Source: Azorinus chamasolen
Taxonomy: Eukaryota; Mollusca; Bivalvia; Cardiida; Solecurtidae
DNA length: 64,000 bases
Assembly: GCA_963576725.1 (NCBI GenBank)
Contig: OY755240.1
Location: 60,884,633 to 60,948,632, forward strand
Direction of reading: 5' to 3'
Shown: positions 31,438 to 42,048 of the stretch, in pieces
Layout of the letters: every line of letters begins with the position of its first letter
Numbering within the stretch: the stretch's first letter is position 1
The notes under the pieces: model-generated
The model's input: the letters and a program-made list of their open reading frames with translations, nothing else
What the model was told of the DNA's origin: nothing
Databases searched by the model: none
Position numbers and translations under genes: made by a program

Positions 31438-31940
31438 AACAAGAGCCGCGTGCGACGCCAACCCTCGTCTGATTTGGTGCTTGTCAGCTAAATTTAACAT
31501 TTTTGAAAAGTATAAAGGGCCATAACTCCAAAATTTTGAAATCAAGAGTTATGGTTCTTATGTAGGGGCTTTCCCCTGAATGAGATCTACTAACCTATGA
31601 AGTTTCATGTTGATACCGCTTATACTTTTTGAGTAATGAGCTACATTAAAGTTTTTGCACGCCGCCACCGCCGACAACCCAGTGATCACAACAGCTCGAC
31701 TTTTCTTCGAAACAGACAAGCTAAAAATCAAAAGTGGGATCATCAAGCACATCTGCATGTAACCAGCAATGTTAATGTGAAGTTTCATTAGGATCAGACC
31801 ATTAGTTACTGAGAAATGTGTCACACAAGTTCACGGCGGAAGAAGAAGAAGAATCAAATCAGAAGAAAGCATAATAAGAATAATAAGAAGAAAGGGAGCA
31901 CACACAATATGTCCCCCATTTCATTTGGGGACCATAAGAA
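31438..31940 (+). mobile_element. K-type elements, two fused
   Basis: AACAAGAGCCGCGTGCGACG start, AAGGGCCATAACTCC unit, CGCCGCCACCGCCGACAACC, then a second unit ending in a GAAGAA-rich tract and hairpin TGTCCCCCATTTCATTTGGGGACCA. Confidence 0.6.
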
Positions 31941-31962
31941 TACTTATCATACTGAATTTATG

Positions 31963-32190
31963 CTGCTCATTCCCTCATATTGACGACTTTTGACGACTCT
32001 GTAAAGGTCACTTTGTGAAACCATTGTGATAAATAGAGCATTTGCTCCTATAGGAGCAAATGCTCTATTTATCACAATGGTTTCAAACTACGAAATTCTA
32101 AAATTTTCCTTTTCTCTTATTAATGCTCCTTTTCGGTATATTAATTCAAAGAGGTTGTATCTAAAAATAGCCTATGAGGTAATGGGTTAA
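31963..32190 (-). mobile_element. B-type MITE
   Basis: CTCATTCCCTCATATTGACG to GAGGTAATGGGTTAA, perfect core; left TTAA lost. Confidence 0.85.
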
Positions 32191-32212
32191 GCCTTTACTC
32201 CTAAAATCTGTT

Positions 32213-32323
32213 ATTTCTCAGCCAAACCCTATCTGGCTGCAGATCATTACAATCAACTCGGTGTGGCGATTCTAATGAGTTTGAGCAAGACACTAGGTTT
32301 TGTGGACAATGATAAAACCTATT
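32213..32323 (+). mobile_element. D-type MITE, degenerate
   Basis: ATTTCTCAGCCAAACCCTAT and ACACTAGGTTTTGTGGAC keep the D arm pattern; the middle has decayed. An F element follows at a TTAA. Confidence 0.5.
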
Positions 32324-32327
32324 TTAA

Positions 32328-32568
32328 CCCTTCGCTTGCTATTCACGTCAATAAACCTACCTGTAAATAGTGAATACCCAGATCAGACAGCTCCTGCAGG
32401 AGCTGTCTCATCAGGGTCTGCACTATTTACAAGTTGATTGTGCAACCAGTGCACTCCACAGCAGTGATTGCACAGCGAAATACTTGTACACAGTGAATAT
32501 ATATGTAATTAAACAACAGGGCATAGGTAAAGAAGGAGAAATGTATTTTAAAATTCAGCAAGAGAAGG
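32328..32568 (+). mobile_element. F-type MITE (piggyBac-like)
   Basis: 241 bp between TTAA 32324-32327 and 32569-32572. CCCTTCGCTTGC to GCAAGAGAAGG; core CAGCTCCTGCAGGAGCTG. Confidence 0.9.
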
Positions 32569-32666
32569 TTAAATAAAAAATTCTAAATGCTCTTCAAATC
32601 TACAGCATTGGTTCATGATTTCAATCCTTTGAATGGTGAATTTTCACAGTAAATTTGTCTATTATT

Positions 32667-32921
32667 GTAACCCTTTACTCCATGAATACTCATGTAAGAA
32701 ATGATGACACCATGAATATTAATTATACATGTACTAATTTTCGATATTGCATATAAACACATGAAAATTTTGCCAAAGCAGAAACTGTAGAATCATATCT
32801 ATATTATTCCATAAGCAAACAGAGCAGACCCTGATCAGACGGCTCCTACAGGAGGCATCTGTTCTGGGTCTACTCTGTTTGCAAAGGCTCAGAGAGGTGT
32901 ATTTATTGAGTAAATGGTTGA
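32667..32921 (+). mobile_element. A1-type MITE
   Basis: GTAACCCTTTACTCCATGAA to GAGTAAATGGTTGA. Arms GATCAGACGGCTCCTACAGG and GGCATCTGTTC. A 45-bp A1 end scrap follows at about 32924-32970. Confidence 0.8.
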
Positions 32922-33032
32922 TATGCATGTTATTATTTCTGATATAAAAATTTATGGAGTCAAAGGTTAAATTTCAACATTTTTCACTACATTGTCATCA
33001 CACTAATATCAATGCAACCAATAAATCACTTT

Positions 33033-33303
33033 AGGGACTGATCCAAGGCCTTCAAGAATTTGACCATCCTAAATGGCCACTGATCCCAGGCCATCCAGCA
33101 TTTGACCTTCCTTAGCCACTGACCCCAGGCTATCCAGAACTTGACCTTCATGGCCACTGATCTCAGGCCATCCAGAATTTGACCTTCCTTGGCCACTGAT
33201 GCCAGGCCATCTAGAATTTGACCTTCCTTGGCCACTGATCCCAGGCTATCCAGAATTTGACCTTCCTTAGTCACTGATCCCAGGCCATCTAGAATTTGAC
33301 CTT
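33033..33303. repeat. 39-bp minisatellite
   Basis: Seven units of about 39 bp, CACTGATCCCAGGCCATCCA then GAATTTGACCTTCCTTGGC. It gives a repetitive minus-strand open frame that is not a gene. Confidence 0.9.
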
Positions 33304-33392
33304 AAAATATACTCTCTATCTGATAACAATATGATCTAGAGATGTATATCAGTAATAGGCTATTACAAACTAACTACTGAACATATTTGGTA

Positions 33393-34057
33393 TTAACCCT
33401 TTCCTCCATAAGAATCACAAGTTGAAACCATTGTGATAAATAGAGCATTTGCTCCTATAGGAGCAAATGCTCTATTTATCACTATGGTATCAAACTAGAA
33501 AATTTGACAATTTTCCTTTTCTCTAGTTAATGCTTCTTTTCTGTAGATTCAAAATGAATGAATGAATGAATGGTGTTTTATGGCCCATCGACACTGATGG
33601 TCATTGAGAGCCGAATGAATAATGTAAATAAAAATATAAGATGAAATCAAATAGAGACAATCTCACTAGATTATATAACTAAATAAGGACAAAACATAAT
33701 CAACATTCTAAAGATATACATTTTAAAGTTTAGAATACATATTAATGGCTTTTAAAAAATCAAATATTTTTGGTATTTCTACCAGCTCAAACAGTTCCCT
33801 CAGGGAATCTGCCTGAAATTAGAACCTATTTCTGATTAAGATTAAATCAGGACATTCAATGAGAATGTGCTGAATTGTATAAGGCTCAAAACAAAATAAA
33901 CATTTGGGTTGAACTTCACCTTTCAGTAAAAATGAATGAGTTCAAAAAGAATGTCCAATTCTTATTCTGGCCAATACGACCTCATCACGCCGAACTGGCT
34001 CGGTAGATTTATTCAAAGAGGTTGGGTCTAAAAATAGCCTATAGAGGAAAGGGTTAA
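33393..34057 (-). mobile_element. B-type MITE split by a LINE fragment
   Basis: TTAACCCTTTCCTCC with intact palindrome at the left, and CGGTAGATTTATTCAAAGAG to GGGTTAA at the right. The retroelement fragment lies between, flanked by CTGTAGATT (33541) and CGGTAGATT (34001). Confidence 0.85.
33550..34000 (-). pseudogene. non-LTR retrotransposon 3' end, 5' truncated
   Basis: On the minus strand the first bases translate to the end of a LINE ORF2: ARIRIGHSF, an in-frame TGA, THSFLLKGE, then a C-x2-C-x7-H-x4-C knuckle (CLFC...H...C) and IECPDL. A stop and untranslated tail follow, ending in GGCCATAAAACACC and (ATTC)n. That is the usual LINE tail arrangement. The 9-bp flanking repeat with one mismatch supports target-primed insertion into the B element. 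Dead: one internal stop and only the last about 60 codons remain. Confidence 0.85.
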
Positions 34058-34484
34058 TAAATGCTTTTTCATGCCTTTGCAAATAGAGCAGACCCTACTG
34101 GATCCTCAGTCATCTGATCAGGGTCTGATCTGTTTGATTATGAAATTAATGAAATTAATGACATTCGCTCCTGCAAAGTGTCCTTTGTTAATGTTACATT
34201 ATAAAAAATAAGTTAACCCTTTCCTCCATAAATACGCCTTTCTACGCCTCTGTAATAGTCACTTCTTAAAACCATTGTGATTAATAGAGCATTTGCTCCA
34301 ATAGGAGCAAATGCTCTATTTATCACAATGGTTTCAAACTACATTCTGAAATATTACTTTTCTCTGGTAAATGCTCCTTTTGGGTAGATTCATTCAAAGA
34401 GGTTGGGTCTAAAAATAGCCTATGGAGGAATGGGTTAAAGAATATTAATGAAGTGATCAAATTGTGCATAAATTTTCATTAGGA
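34054..34484 (-). mobile_element. A1-type MITE split by B
   Basis: TTTTTCATGCCTTTGCAAAT, damaged palindrome and AAAAAATAAG, then B, then AGAATATTAATGAAGTGATC as the A1 tail. The left end is fused to the previous B at TTAA 34054. Confidence 0.7.
34217..34434 (-). mobile_element. B-type MITE nested in A1
   Basis: Between TTAA 34213-34216 and 34435-34438; CCCTTTCCTCCATAAATACG to GAGGAATGGG. Stem intact. Confidence 0.85.
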
Positions 34485-34657
34485 TTCATCTGTGATGCGC
34501 TTTGTTAATATCTAGTCTAAACAACTGGTGACAGTATCGTACAGATTTTGTGATATATATTCATCCAGAAAATCATACTGGATCCTTTTGAACTATAAGC
34601 ACATGATCCCTTAACCCGCTATTTTAAAAACCCATGCAATGAATAACATCTGGCAAG

Positions 34658-35019
34658 CAGGGTTCTGGCGAGGATTGAAAATATTTGAGACATGTGTCCC
34701 ATTGACAGTTTAAAAGTAGGGACATTTTCAAAATCTGTGAGACACCGACAAGTGTGAAAATATTTTTTCAACTATTATTCATTATGAAAATGCTATGTTT
34801 ATGAATCTGTGGATCTTTGACTGATTTCCTTAATATGTAAATATTTTCTCTGATCATATTCTCAATTTGATTTGTTCTAAATCTGACCTGATTACTTTGG
34901 ACTATTCTGGTAAGAACTGACATTTTTGAGACATTTGTCCCAATGACAGTAAAAAAATGGGGACATTTCTCATTTTGATGGGGAAAATGTCCCAATTTTT
35001 GGCCCTCACAAGAACCCTG
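34658..35019 (+). mobile_element. hAT-like non-autonomous element
   Basis: 362 bp, CAGGGTTCTGGCGAGG start and CCTCACAAGAACCCTG end as inverted termini. GGCAAG is repeated directly on both outer sides. Subterminal TGTCCCATTGACAGT and TGTCCCAATGACAGT occur in both halves. The termini resemble hAT, though an 8-bp target repeat would be expected. Confidence 0.75.
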
Positions 35020-35125
35020 GGCAAGACAATAAGAAATTTATATAACTTATATACAGTTGACATTTCAGATTTAAATATAGGTTGATGGATACATTTAGCG
35101 AAGAAGATCAGAAATTGTTTCTGGT

Positions 35126-35375
35126 TTAACCCATTCCCTCATATTGACACCCTTTAATACCTTTATTAAAGTTACTTTTTGAAACCATTGTGATAAATAG
35201 AGCACTAATTTTGCTCCATAGGTTCAATTAATGTCCTATTTATCACATTGGTTTCAAAACTACACAATATTACAAAAATTCCTTTTTTTCTAATAAATGC
35301 TCCTTTTTCAGTAGATTTATTCAAAGAGGTTGGGTCTAAAAACAGCATACAGTATGAGGCTAGGGAATGGGTTAA
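35126..35375 (-). mobile_element. B-type MITE with expanded loop
   Basis: TTAACCCATTCCCTCATATT to GGGAATGGGTTAA. The core is disturbed: GAGCACTAATTTTGCTCCAT, AGGTTCAATTAATGTCC. Confidence 0.8.
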
Positions 35376-35439
35376 GAGTATGAATGAAAATAAGAACAGG
35401 CTTATATCATTGAGATTCACATAAATTAATAAAATTGCA

Positions 35440-36393
35440 TAAAACTAGAATTGTTTTTTGATACAAAAACTGATGTCTCCCCCAGCGTGTGGACAAACTT
35501 TTCCAAAGTCCAATAAATCATCGAACTAGAAAGGGAATAAACTATGCACAACAAGGCATGGTGCTGATCAATCCTATGAAGTTTCATGAAAATCAAACCA
35601 AAGATTTTGGGGAAATCCCGCGGACAAAATTTTCCATGTAAAAATTTCAAAGTCCCATAACTCTGCAGAAAATCATCAAACCGGAAGAGGAATAAGACAT
35701 GCATAACTAGGCATGATGCTAATCAATCCTATCAAATTTAATAAATATCCAATTAAAGGTTTTGGAGAACCCTGCGAACAAAATTTCAATGTAAAAATTT
35801 CAAAATCCCACAACTCTGCAGAAAATCATGGGCAATAAGTCCAACATTATTGAAGCCAGAGTTATGAAACTTGTGCATAACACTTCCTTCCATCATGTAC
35901 TTTCCATAAATGAAATGTCATTCCAATAGCATCAGTAGAACAGTAGTTACTGATCGGACAAAAAATGAAACAACAGGCAATACTTCCAAGGGTTATACAG
36001 ATGTGGAGCAGACATGAAAATTAAGGCTAAAAACATCTGACCTTGAATTGTGACCTTGACCTTTGAAAAATGTGCCTGAATCCTGCTGTCTGCACATCAG
36101 CTTGTTATGGAGAACATTTGTGCCACAGCATTTTGAAATCCTTCCCAGGGTTTAAGAGATATGGAGCGGACACAAAGGGTGTGGCTTAAAACAATTGACC
36201 TTGAATTGTGACTGTGACCTTCTTAAGTCGAACATTAATGCCGAAGCATTCTGAGATCCTTCCATATTTGTAAGAGATATGGAGCGCACACGAGTGTGAC
36301 AGACAGACAGACAGATGGATGGACAGACAGACAAACAGACGGACAACTCGACAAAAAATTTTTGTCTCCCCATTATAAATGGAGGAGAAATAA
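35440..36393 (+). mobile_element. K-type element, tandem units
   Basis: Starts ACTAGAATTGTTTTTTGATA with GATGTCTCCCCC and ends at TTTTTGTCTCCCC...GGAGGAGAAATAAT. Two units share CCCATAACTCTGCAGAAAAT, GCATGATGCTAATCAATCC and GAGATATGGAGCG; an (ACAG)n tract is at about 36300. Confidence 0.65.
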
Positions 36394-36828
36394 TGACATA
36401 CTCACTGCATAATTATGCTCAGAGTAAACCTTTACAAAAAGTATTAGGAAAGGTAAAAGCTGCAAAAAAATAAATGCTTGGATAGTCATACCAACCTTTG
36501 AAATTAGATTATTTTCGTTTGTATCTCATAATCTTGACTAGTTATTGAATTGAATCTGTAAAACTAATGCAAATTAAATGCACTTGGAAGAGTTTTTGCC
36601 TTGATAAGTGAGTGGAGTAACTATTGTTAATGTTTTACATGTGGTAAATTTTGCACAAATATTTTCATGTAGTGGATGTTTAATTTAGAATACCATTTTT
36701 ATGAATAATCTTCACAACTTGCTATAATGCTATTAAATATTGGAAAATGAGGTACATTTGTATTTTCTAATGATTTTTAATGTATTTGACAACGACTTTA
36801 TAAATTTTAGCACCAACCTAGAAATATA
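36394..36828. other. unassigned AT-rich sequence
   Basis: No gene or recognised repeat. Confidence 0.4.
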
Positions 36829-37085
36829 TTAACCCTTTCCTTCATATAAACGCGCTTTCAGTCTGAGTTTTAGGCATTTGCCAACAGAGTAGACCCAGAT
36901 CAGACTGCTCCTATAGGAGCCATCTGATCAGGGTCTGCTCTGTTTGCTAATGGATCAAAAAATCAGTTTCTTACTTTCTAAATTGGCTACATTGTTCCAC
37001 CTTCCATATTTCATTATAACTATATTGTCCATGAATTTTCAGCATGTATTGAAATTTGAAATAAATGTAGAACAGGGAGGGGAAA
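36829..37085 (-). mobile_element. A2-type MITE
   Basis: TTAACCCTTTCCTTCATATA start, palindrome GATCAGACTGCTCCTATAGG, CCACCTTCCATATTTCATTA, right end AACAGGGAGGGGAA worn. Confidence 0.8.
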
Positions 37086-38034
37086 AAAGGTGTACCATTA
37101 TATATGAAGTACACGGTTACGGTGTCAAATACCTTAACTACATGTAGCCCTATAAATATATTATGTAAATACCAATTTTATGAAACATCGGCCATCCAGT
37201 TTGTACATAAAGTCATATTAACAAATATGTAGTTGGATGAAAACACCCACATCCTATGTGATAGGCGCCAGTCTTTCCGTCAATCTGCTAGTTTATCCAT
37301 GTATGTAACTTAACCCTTTACCTCATAAGTAACAAGACAGTTCCGTACCTGCACATTTTGGAACCTGAACATATATAAAGACATCTCGGTACCAAGACAA
37401 ATAGATACATGTACCTGGACATTCCAGTACAATAATCCAAATATTTTCTTTCAACAATAAAAAATGTCAAATGTTTGAGGGCTAATTATTACTTCAGTTA
37501 TTTGATACTAATTGATAGATTGCAACTTTTATTATCTTTTGTTGATTACCGGTATAATTAATTGTTAAATTATAATTAATAAAAAACATGATGCTCTTTG
37601 ATTTTGTTATGATTAATAGCAAGTTAACAAAAACTTTAGTGATGCTCTTTGATCTAATACCTGATCTAAAACATTACTTCTTACATGAATAATCATTAGG
37701 TACAGAAATAATATATATAGTACAAGAACCATTTTGTGACATTGAAAAAAACCCAGCAATGTACTGCTGGGTACTGGTACTGGGTGAAGAACATGTAAGC
37801 AGTCCGAGCCAGTGTTTTTTTTCGGGCCTTTTTGGGGCCGATAATGGGCCCCATTCCCCTCCTGGAAAAGTATATTTTCCCCCTATAATTGGAAAAAAAT
37901 CCCATCCAATTTCAGTGATACTGGTGTGAACTGAAATTTTGAAATATTTGGAGAAAAAACAGACAATTGACTTAATTGTAAACCTACCCTACAAGATGTC
38001 TATGATCAGGTGCTTGGTGAATAACATGTAAACA
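37086..38034. other. intergenic; broken A-type ends and a duplicated flank
   Basis: TTAACCCTTTACCTCATAAG at about 37312 and ACTTCTTACATGAATAATCA at about 37676 look like the two ends of a disrupted A1. GAACATGTAAGCAGTCC (about 37788) and TAACATGTAAACAGTCC (about 38022) form a direct repeat before the tRNA-like sequence. Confidence 0.45.
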
Positions 38035-38107
38035 GTCCAGATAGCTCAGCCGGTAGCGCACTTGCCTTGTAAGCGAGGGGTCCCGTGTTTGAGCCTCAGT
38101 TTGGCGG
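38035..38107 (+). tRNA. tRNA-Thr(UGU)-like sequence, probable SINE head
   Basis: A 7-bp acceptor (two mismatches), D-arm GCTCAGCCGGTAGCGC, anticodon arm CTTGC-CTTGTAA-GCGAG with TGT at 38068-38070, and T-arm CCGTG-TTTGAGC-CTCAG with two mismatches. The B-box departs from GGTTCGANNCC. It reads more like a decayed tRNA-derived SINE than a working tRNA gene. Confidence 0.6.
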
Positions 38108-38255
38108 GACCGCAGTTTCGCTGCATGTGTTTTTCACGATTAACCTTTTTCACCAGTCCTGTTACTGTAGTATCATTAAATACAAATGTGATTTATGTGA
38201 CTAAATGATAAATGTTAATTGTTCCGTTAGGCTTATGCAGAACTGTTAGCATGAT

Positions 38256-38425
38256 ATGGCCCTTTACTTTATGTAGTTGATGTACCCGTTTGATAATAGA
38301 GTAGACCTCGATCAGACGGATCCTTTTTGGAAAAATATCTGAAATCATTCTAGTTTCTGTTATGGCAAAAAAAATGTTGAATATGTCATTAGTTCTTACA
38401 AGGATATTCATAGAGTAACTGGTGA
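38256..38425 (-). mobile_element. A1-type MITE lacking the right arm
   Basis: CCCTTTACTTTATGTAG, GTAGACCTCGATCAGACGGA, then no complementary arm; ends AGGATATTCATAGAGTAA. Confidence 0.6.
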
Positions 38426-39564
38426 TACTTAAGAACTTCACATGCTATTTGTTAGAACTTTCATTCTGTCGGGAAAGTTTTCCTAAAGTTTAACACTGTA
38501 ACACTTTGAACTGCCTACGGTAGTAAAGTTCTGTGTCATTCCTTCTAACTTATGATTTAGTTTTTAGAAATACAAGCTAAGTAGGGATATAGAAAGCAGT
38601 GTGACATATTTTTCTTACAAATACTTGCCATATTACCTGTTATTCGGTATAAATTCAACTGATTTGAGACTTTTTCAGCAACGAATTAGTTCACGAAGTG
38701 GTGAAGAGTTACCGTTCTTGAAAAAATGACACACCAATAAAAGAACGCGTTACATATTAAATCCTAGATTAACCAATGAAATCAAGTGTTGCACTAGTCT
38801 GTACCAAAAACCGGAAGTTGACCAATTAGGGGAAATCCTGAGATCAAAATGACAACATCAACAGAAAAAAGTTCCTCCATCGTCTCTGTTGCGCTCGGAA
38901 TATAGGTGAACAAATTTATCTTCTTTTAAAATAACACATCTGTCACACAGTACTAGACAATACTGCGATCCGTGGAGTTTTCATTGACATTTTCGATTTG
39001 AATGATGACACATTGTAAGATTTCTGACCAGTGGTCAACACATATTGTGGCTGGGTTTTTTTCCCAGTTGTATCTGAATTAATTGAATATAATATAGAGT
39101 TAAAGCTTTTTAAAGTTATTTTTAGTAGTAGATCTCAATTTTAATTTTCAACATGATCCCATTTGACAATCCTCACATTTTTTAGAATATGAATCCAGGT
39201 CAACTGCGACGGGTCAGTTCGACCCTTGATACCTTCAAGTTCATGCTTTCATAAACAATCAGTTTGTCTGACACAGTTTGGGGGCAGTATTTTCTTGGCA
39301 TATAATTTTTATCCAAATTGTATGCAATGCACATAATCACAGTGTGCTAAGACATAGAATATGTAACGAATCTGTAACATGATATGAACAGTGTCTAAGG
39401 CACTTTTGTGAACAGAGTAGACCCAGATCAGGGTCATCAGGCCTTTTTCTTCGTCTCATTACTGATATGAAAAGTCTTCTTTATTTGGTTACACATTTGT
39501 ATTTATAAAGTGGTAATATGGTTGTCATTTAACTTAAGAAATGACAACTAATGATAATGTTCTA
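38426..39564. promoter_or_regulatory. longest low-repeat stretch; possible promoter of receptor B
   Basis: About 1.1 kb with hardly any MITE sequence. It holds an ETS-like CCGGAAG near 38811 and a possible donor ATAG|GTGAAC at 38905/38906. It could be the upstream exon that pairs with the acceptor at 42942, but that is a guess from position and motifs only. Confidence 0.25.
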
Positions 39565-40570
39565 ATATTGGTATAAAATATCCTCTCGCCAGTGGTTATC
39601 TAGCCTTGACTTGTATTGGTAAACAGTCTTTACTTCAATAACTTCTTGTGTTAGTGCATTCCATTCGTTGATGATTTTTATGGAGAATGACTTCTGACCA
39701 AATGATGTGACGCTTCTTGGTTTGGTGAGTTTCGGAGAATTCAGCAGGAATATCCTCTAAACCTTTTAAAAGTTTGAATTATATCTCCTCTAGGCTCTTT
39801 TTCGTCAATGTGCTAGGGAAGGTAGCTCTAAATATTTAAATCTATCGAAGTACATGTATGTATGGTTTTTAATGTTAACTAGGTACTTATTTGTTTGCTC
39901 TCCTTTGTACATTTAATTCTTGACACTCTCTATATCTTTTCTCAGATGTGGATACTAAATTGCATTTGTGTACTCAACATGAGCTCTAACTATGGCTGTA
40001 TAGAGTCACGTACAAATGATTTTGCATCAATGAATTCAAATGATCTATTTGTGTCACCTGCCGAGAGGCAGTGTGTCACTTAGGGATCACTTTTCCGTCC
40101 GTCTGTCTGTCAGTCACACTTTCTTTTTTTGGCTGTCATTTCTAAACTGATCATCATAGAGCTTTCAAATTTAACACATGGAACAAGCATGATGAGATGA
40201 AGAGTCATGCACAAGGGCCACAACTCTAGCATCAATAGTTTTTTTTATTTATTCCCCTTTTTCATATTAAAAATAAGTTTTTGTGTCAGCTGCGAGCAGG
40301 TGACACATGTGTTCCTCCGAACACTCTTGTTATTAGTGATAACACAATGTTGGCTTTATTAATCTGGGAAGATATGTGTTTGAAGTCCTGTGAAAAATGA
40401 TACCAAGATCTGATTCTTCTGTAACCTCAGCTAATGGTGCAGAGTTCATGGTATATTGATGATTTGGATTAAATTTTCATGTCCATTTATAATGTATTGT
40501 CTTACACTTGGCTTATCTGAAATTTTTTATGTATGTAACTCAACATACTGACGAGATATGTCATAAGCAA
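39565..40570 (-). pseudogene. CR1-like LINE reverse transcriptase relic
   Basis: Minus-strand translation in shifting frames gives, in order, KCKTIHYKW, YTMNSAPLAEVTEESDLGII, then (after an inserted element) VQRRANK, RGDIIQTFK, and SFGQKSFSIKIINEWNAL with YKSRLDNHW. These are the successive C-terminal landmarks of CR1/RTE-like reverse transcriptases. Several stops and at least two frame changes show it is long dead. A K-type element (40046-40315) interrupts it. Confidence 0.8.
40046..40315 (-). mobile_element. K-type element inside the LINE relic
   Basis: Ends with the hairpin pair GTGTCACCTGCCGAGAGGCAG and GCTGCGAGCAGGTGACACA. It contains AGGGCCACAACTCTAGCAT and CCGTCCGTCTGTCTGTC, the reverse of the units at 16080-16660. 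Confidence 0.65.
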
Positions 40571-40604
40571 TGCCAGCTTCATGATTTATATCTTGGAAAT
40601 GGCT

Positions 40605-40605
<1 letters not shown>

Positions 40606-40636
<31 letters not shown>
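40606..40636. repeat. (TA)n microsatellite
   Basis: About 15 TA dinucleotides in a row. Confidence 0.95.
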
Positions 40637-40638
<2 letters not shown>

Positions 40639-41050
40639 CACCTGAATCACCAGATTGACTAGAAATATGGTTTATAGAATTACACATATCCTGTGAACAA
40701 AAGTCAACAGTATCACTATGAATACAATCAACATCTTGAACAGAAATAACATTGTCCTTAGACAAATTTGTACTATGTACACTATTTACAAAGCTTATTG
40801 CACAATTTCTAATGCCTGTTACCTGGAAAGGGTGCCCCTTCAGCGGGATTCCCTCTGGTTGCAGGCTGACAGGAACAATTTTCCCCCAGAAGATCACAAG
40901 AGTTGGGTTGTTTTCATATTTTTTCCTCCGTTCAAGTTCATGAAAAATGCAAATGCATAAAAAGGCATCATTATCAAGTAAAAGGTTCAGATCTGAATGA
41001 GAGAGTAAGAATAGTTGTAGACTAACAATCTCATAGTCCCTCACAGTCAC
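40637..41050 (-). other. unrecognised open reading frame, possible exon
   Basis: An open minus-strand frame of about 138 codons before the (TA)n tract. It lacks an ATG at its head (the first codon candidate is GTG). The peptide is not low complexity (ELERRKKYENNPTLVIFWG, VPVSLQPEGIPLKGHPFQV). It might be an exon of an unseen gene or part of a mobile element. Not recognised. Confidence 0.3.
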
Positions 41051-41261
41051 AGCAGTGTGAGGTTTGAATAGTGGACATACACATAAATTTTTCTGGTATG
41101 GAAGCCTTCCAGCTGGCTTTCAGTACAATAGAAGCTGTCGTAGGCAACCTTATATTGATTGCACACAGTAATCTTAAAAACAGGTGGTTGCTTAATGCAG
41201 GGCAAAAATAATGCAAAAAGCTATAATAGGTGTTTTTTGCATTAATTTCAACCTGCATTAA

Positions 41262-41482
41262 CCCATCCCCTCATAGGCTATCTTTAGATCCAACCTCTTT
41301 GAATAAATCTACCGAAAAGGAGCATTAACTTGAGAAAAGGAAAATTTTAGTATTTGGTAGTTTGAAACCATTGTGGTAAATAGAGCATTTGTTCCTATAT
41401 GAGCAAATGCTCTATTTATCCCAATGGTTTCAAGGAGTGACTATTACAGAGGCGTAGAAAGGAGTATTTATGGAGGAAAGGG
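41262..41482 (+). mobile_element. B-type MITE, first of a pair in C
   Basis: CCCATCCCCTCATAGGC to GGAGGAAAGGG between TTAA 41258 and 41483. Core GTTCCTATATGAGC. Confidence 0.9.
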
Positions 41483-41486
41483 TTAA

Positions 41487-41707
41487 CTCATTCCCTCATA
41501 GGCTATTTTTAGATCAAACCTCTTTGAATAAATCTACCGAAAAGGAGCATTAACTAGAGAAAAGAATTTTTTTAGAATTTTGTACTTCTGAAACCATTGT
41601 GATAAATAGAGCATTTGCTCCTCAGGAGCAAATGCTCTATTTATCACAATGGTTTCAAAAAGTGACTTTTACAGAGGCGTAGAAAGGCATATTTATGGAG
41701 GAAAGGG
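41487..41707 (+). mobile_element. B-type MITE, second of a pair in C
   Basis: TCATTCCCTCATAGGC to GGAGGAAAGGG between TTAA 41483 and 41708. Core GCTCCTCAGGAGC. Confidence 0.9.
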
Positions 41708-42048
41708 TTAAACTACCTAAGGTCTGCCGCACAGATTTATAATTAGACATAGGGTGCTTAAGGCAGGTGCTTCTGTAATATCAGTGGTGCTCCTTGTCTC
41801 AAAAAATGGTAGTTTCTTCATATTCAGATGAATATCAGGGTTTTCTACCACTAAAATGGGCTGGACATGGAGATACCGGTATTTATTAAAAAATGGTTGA
41901 AATGTTGATAAATTCAACATACCGGTACTCAGTAATAACTGTATGAATGGTTTGTCCTCTTTTCTAGTTACATGTGTAAATACTAAATAAAATACAGTAA
42001 AGCTGTCTTAGGCTACCATCTACTGATCAGATGTACACAACATCTTGT

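Larger units (their letters stand above)
41126..41775 (+). mobile_element. C-type MITE carrying two B elements at one TTAA
   Basis: TA-flanked CAATAGAAGCTGTCG start. C runs to CCTGCATTAA, where two B copies follow in series, then resumes AACTACCTAAGGTCTGCC and ends GGCAGGTGCTTCTG before TA. Confidence 0.85.

Noticed and set aside
31558..31824. 88-codon minus-strand frame
   Set aside because: It lies wholly in a K-type repeat and spans the fusion of two units.
33026..33274. 82-codon minus-strand frame with repeated EGQILDGL
   Set aside because: It is a product of the 39-bp minisatellite, also a multiple of three.
38035..38107. Functional tRNA-Thr gene
   Set aside because: Two acceptor mismatches, two T-stem mismatches and a poor B-box make function unlikely.
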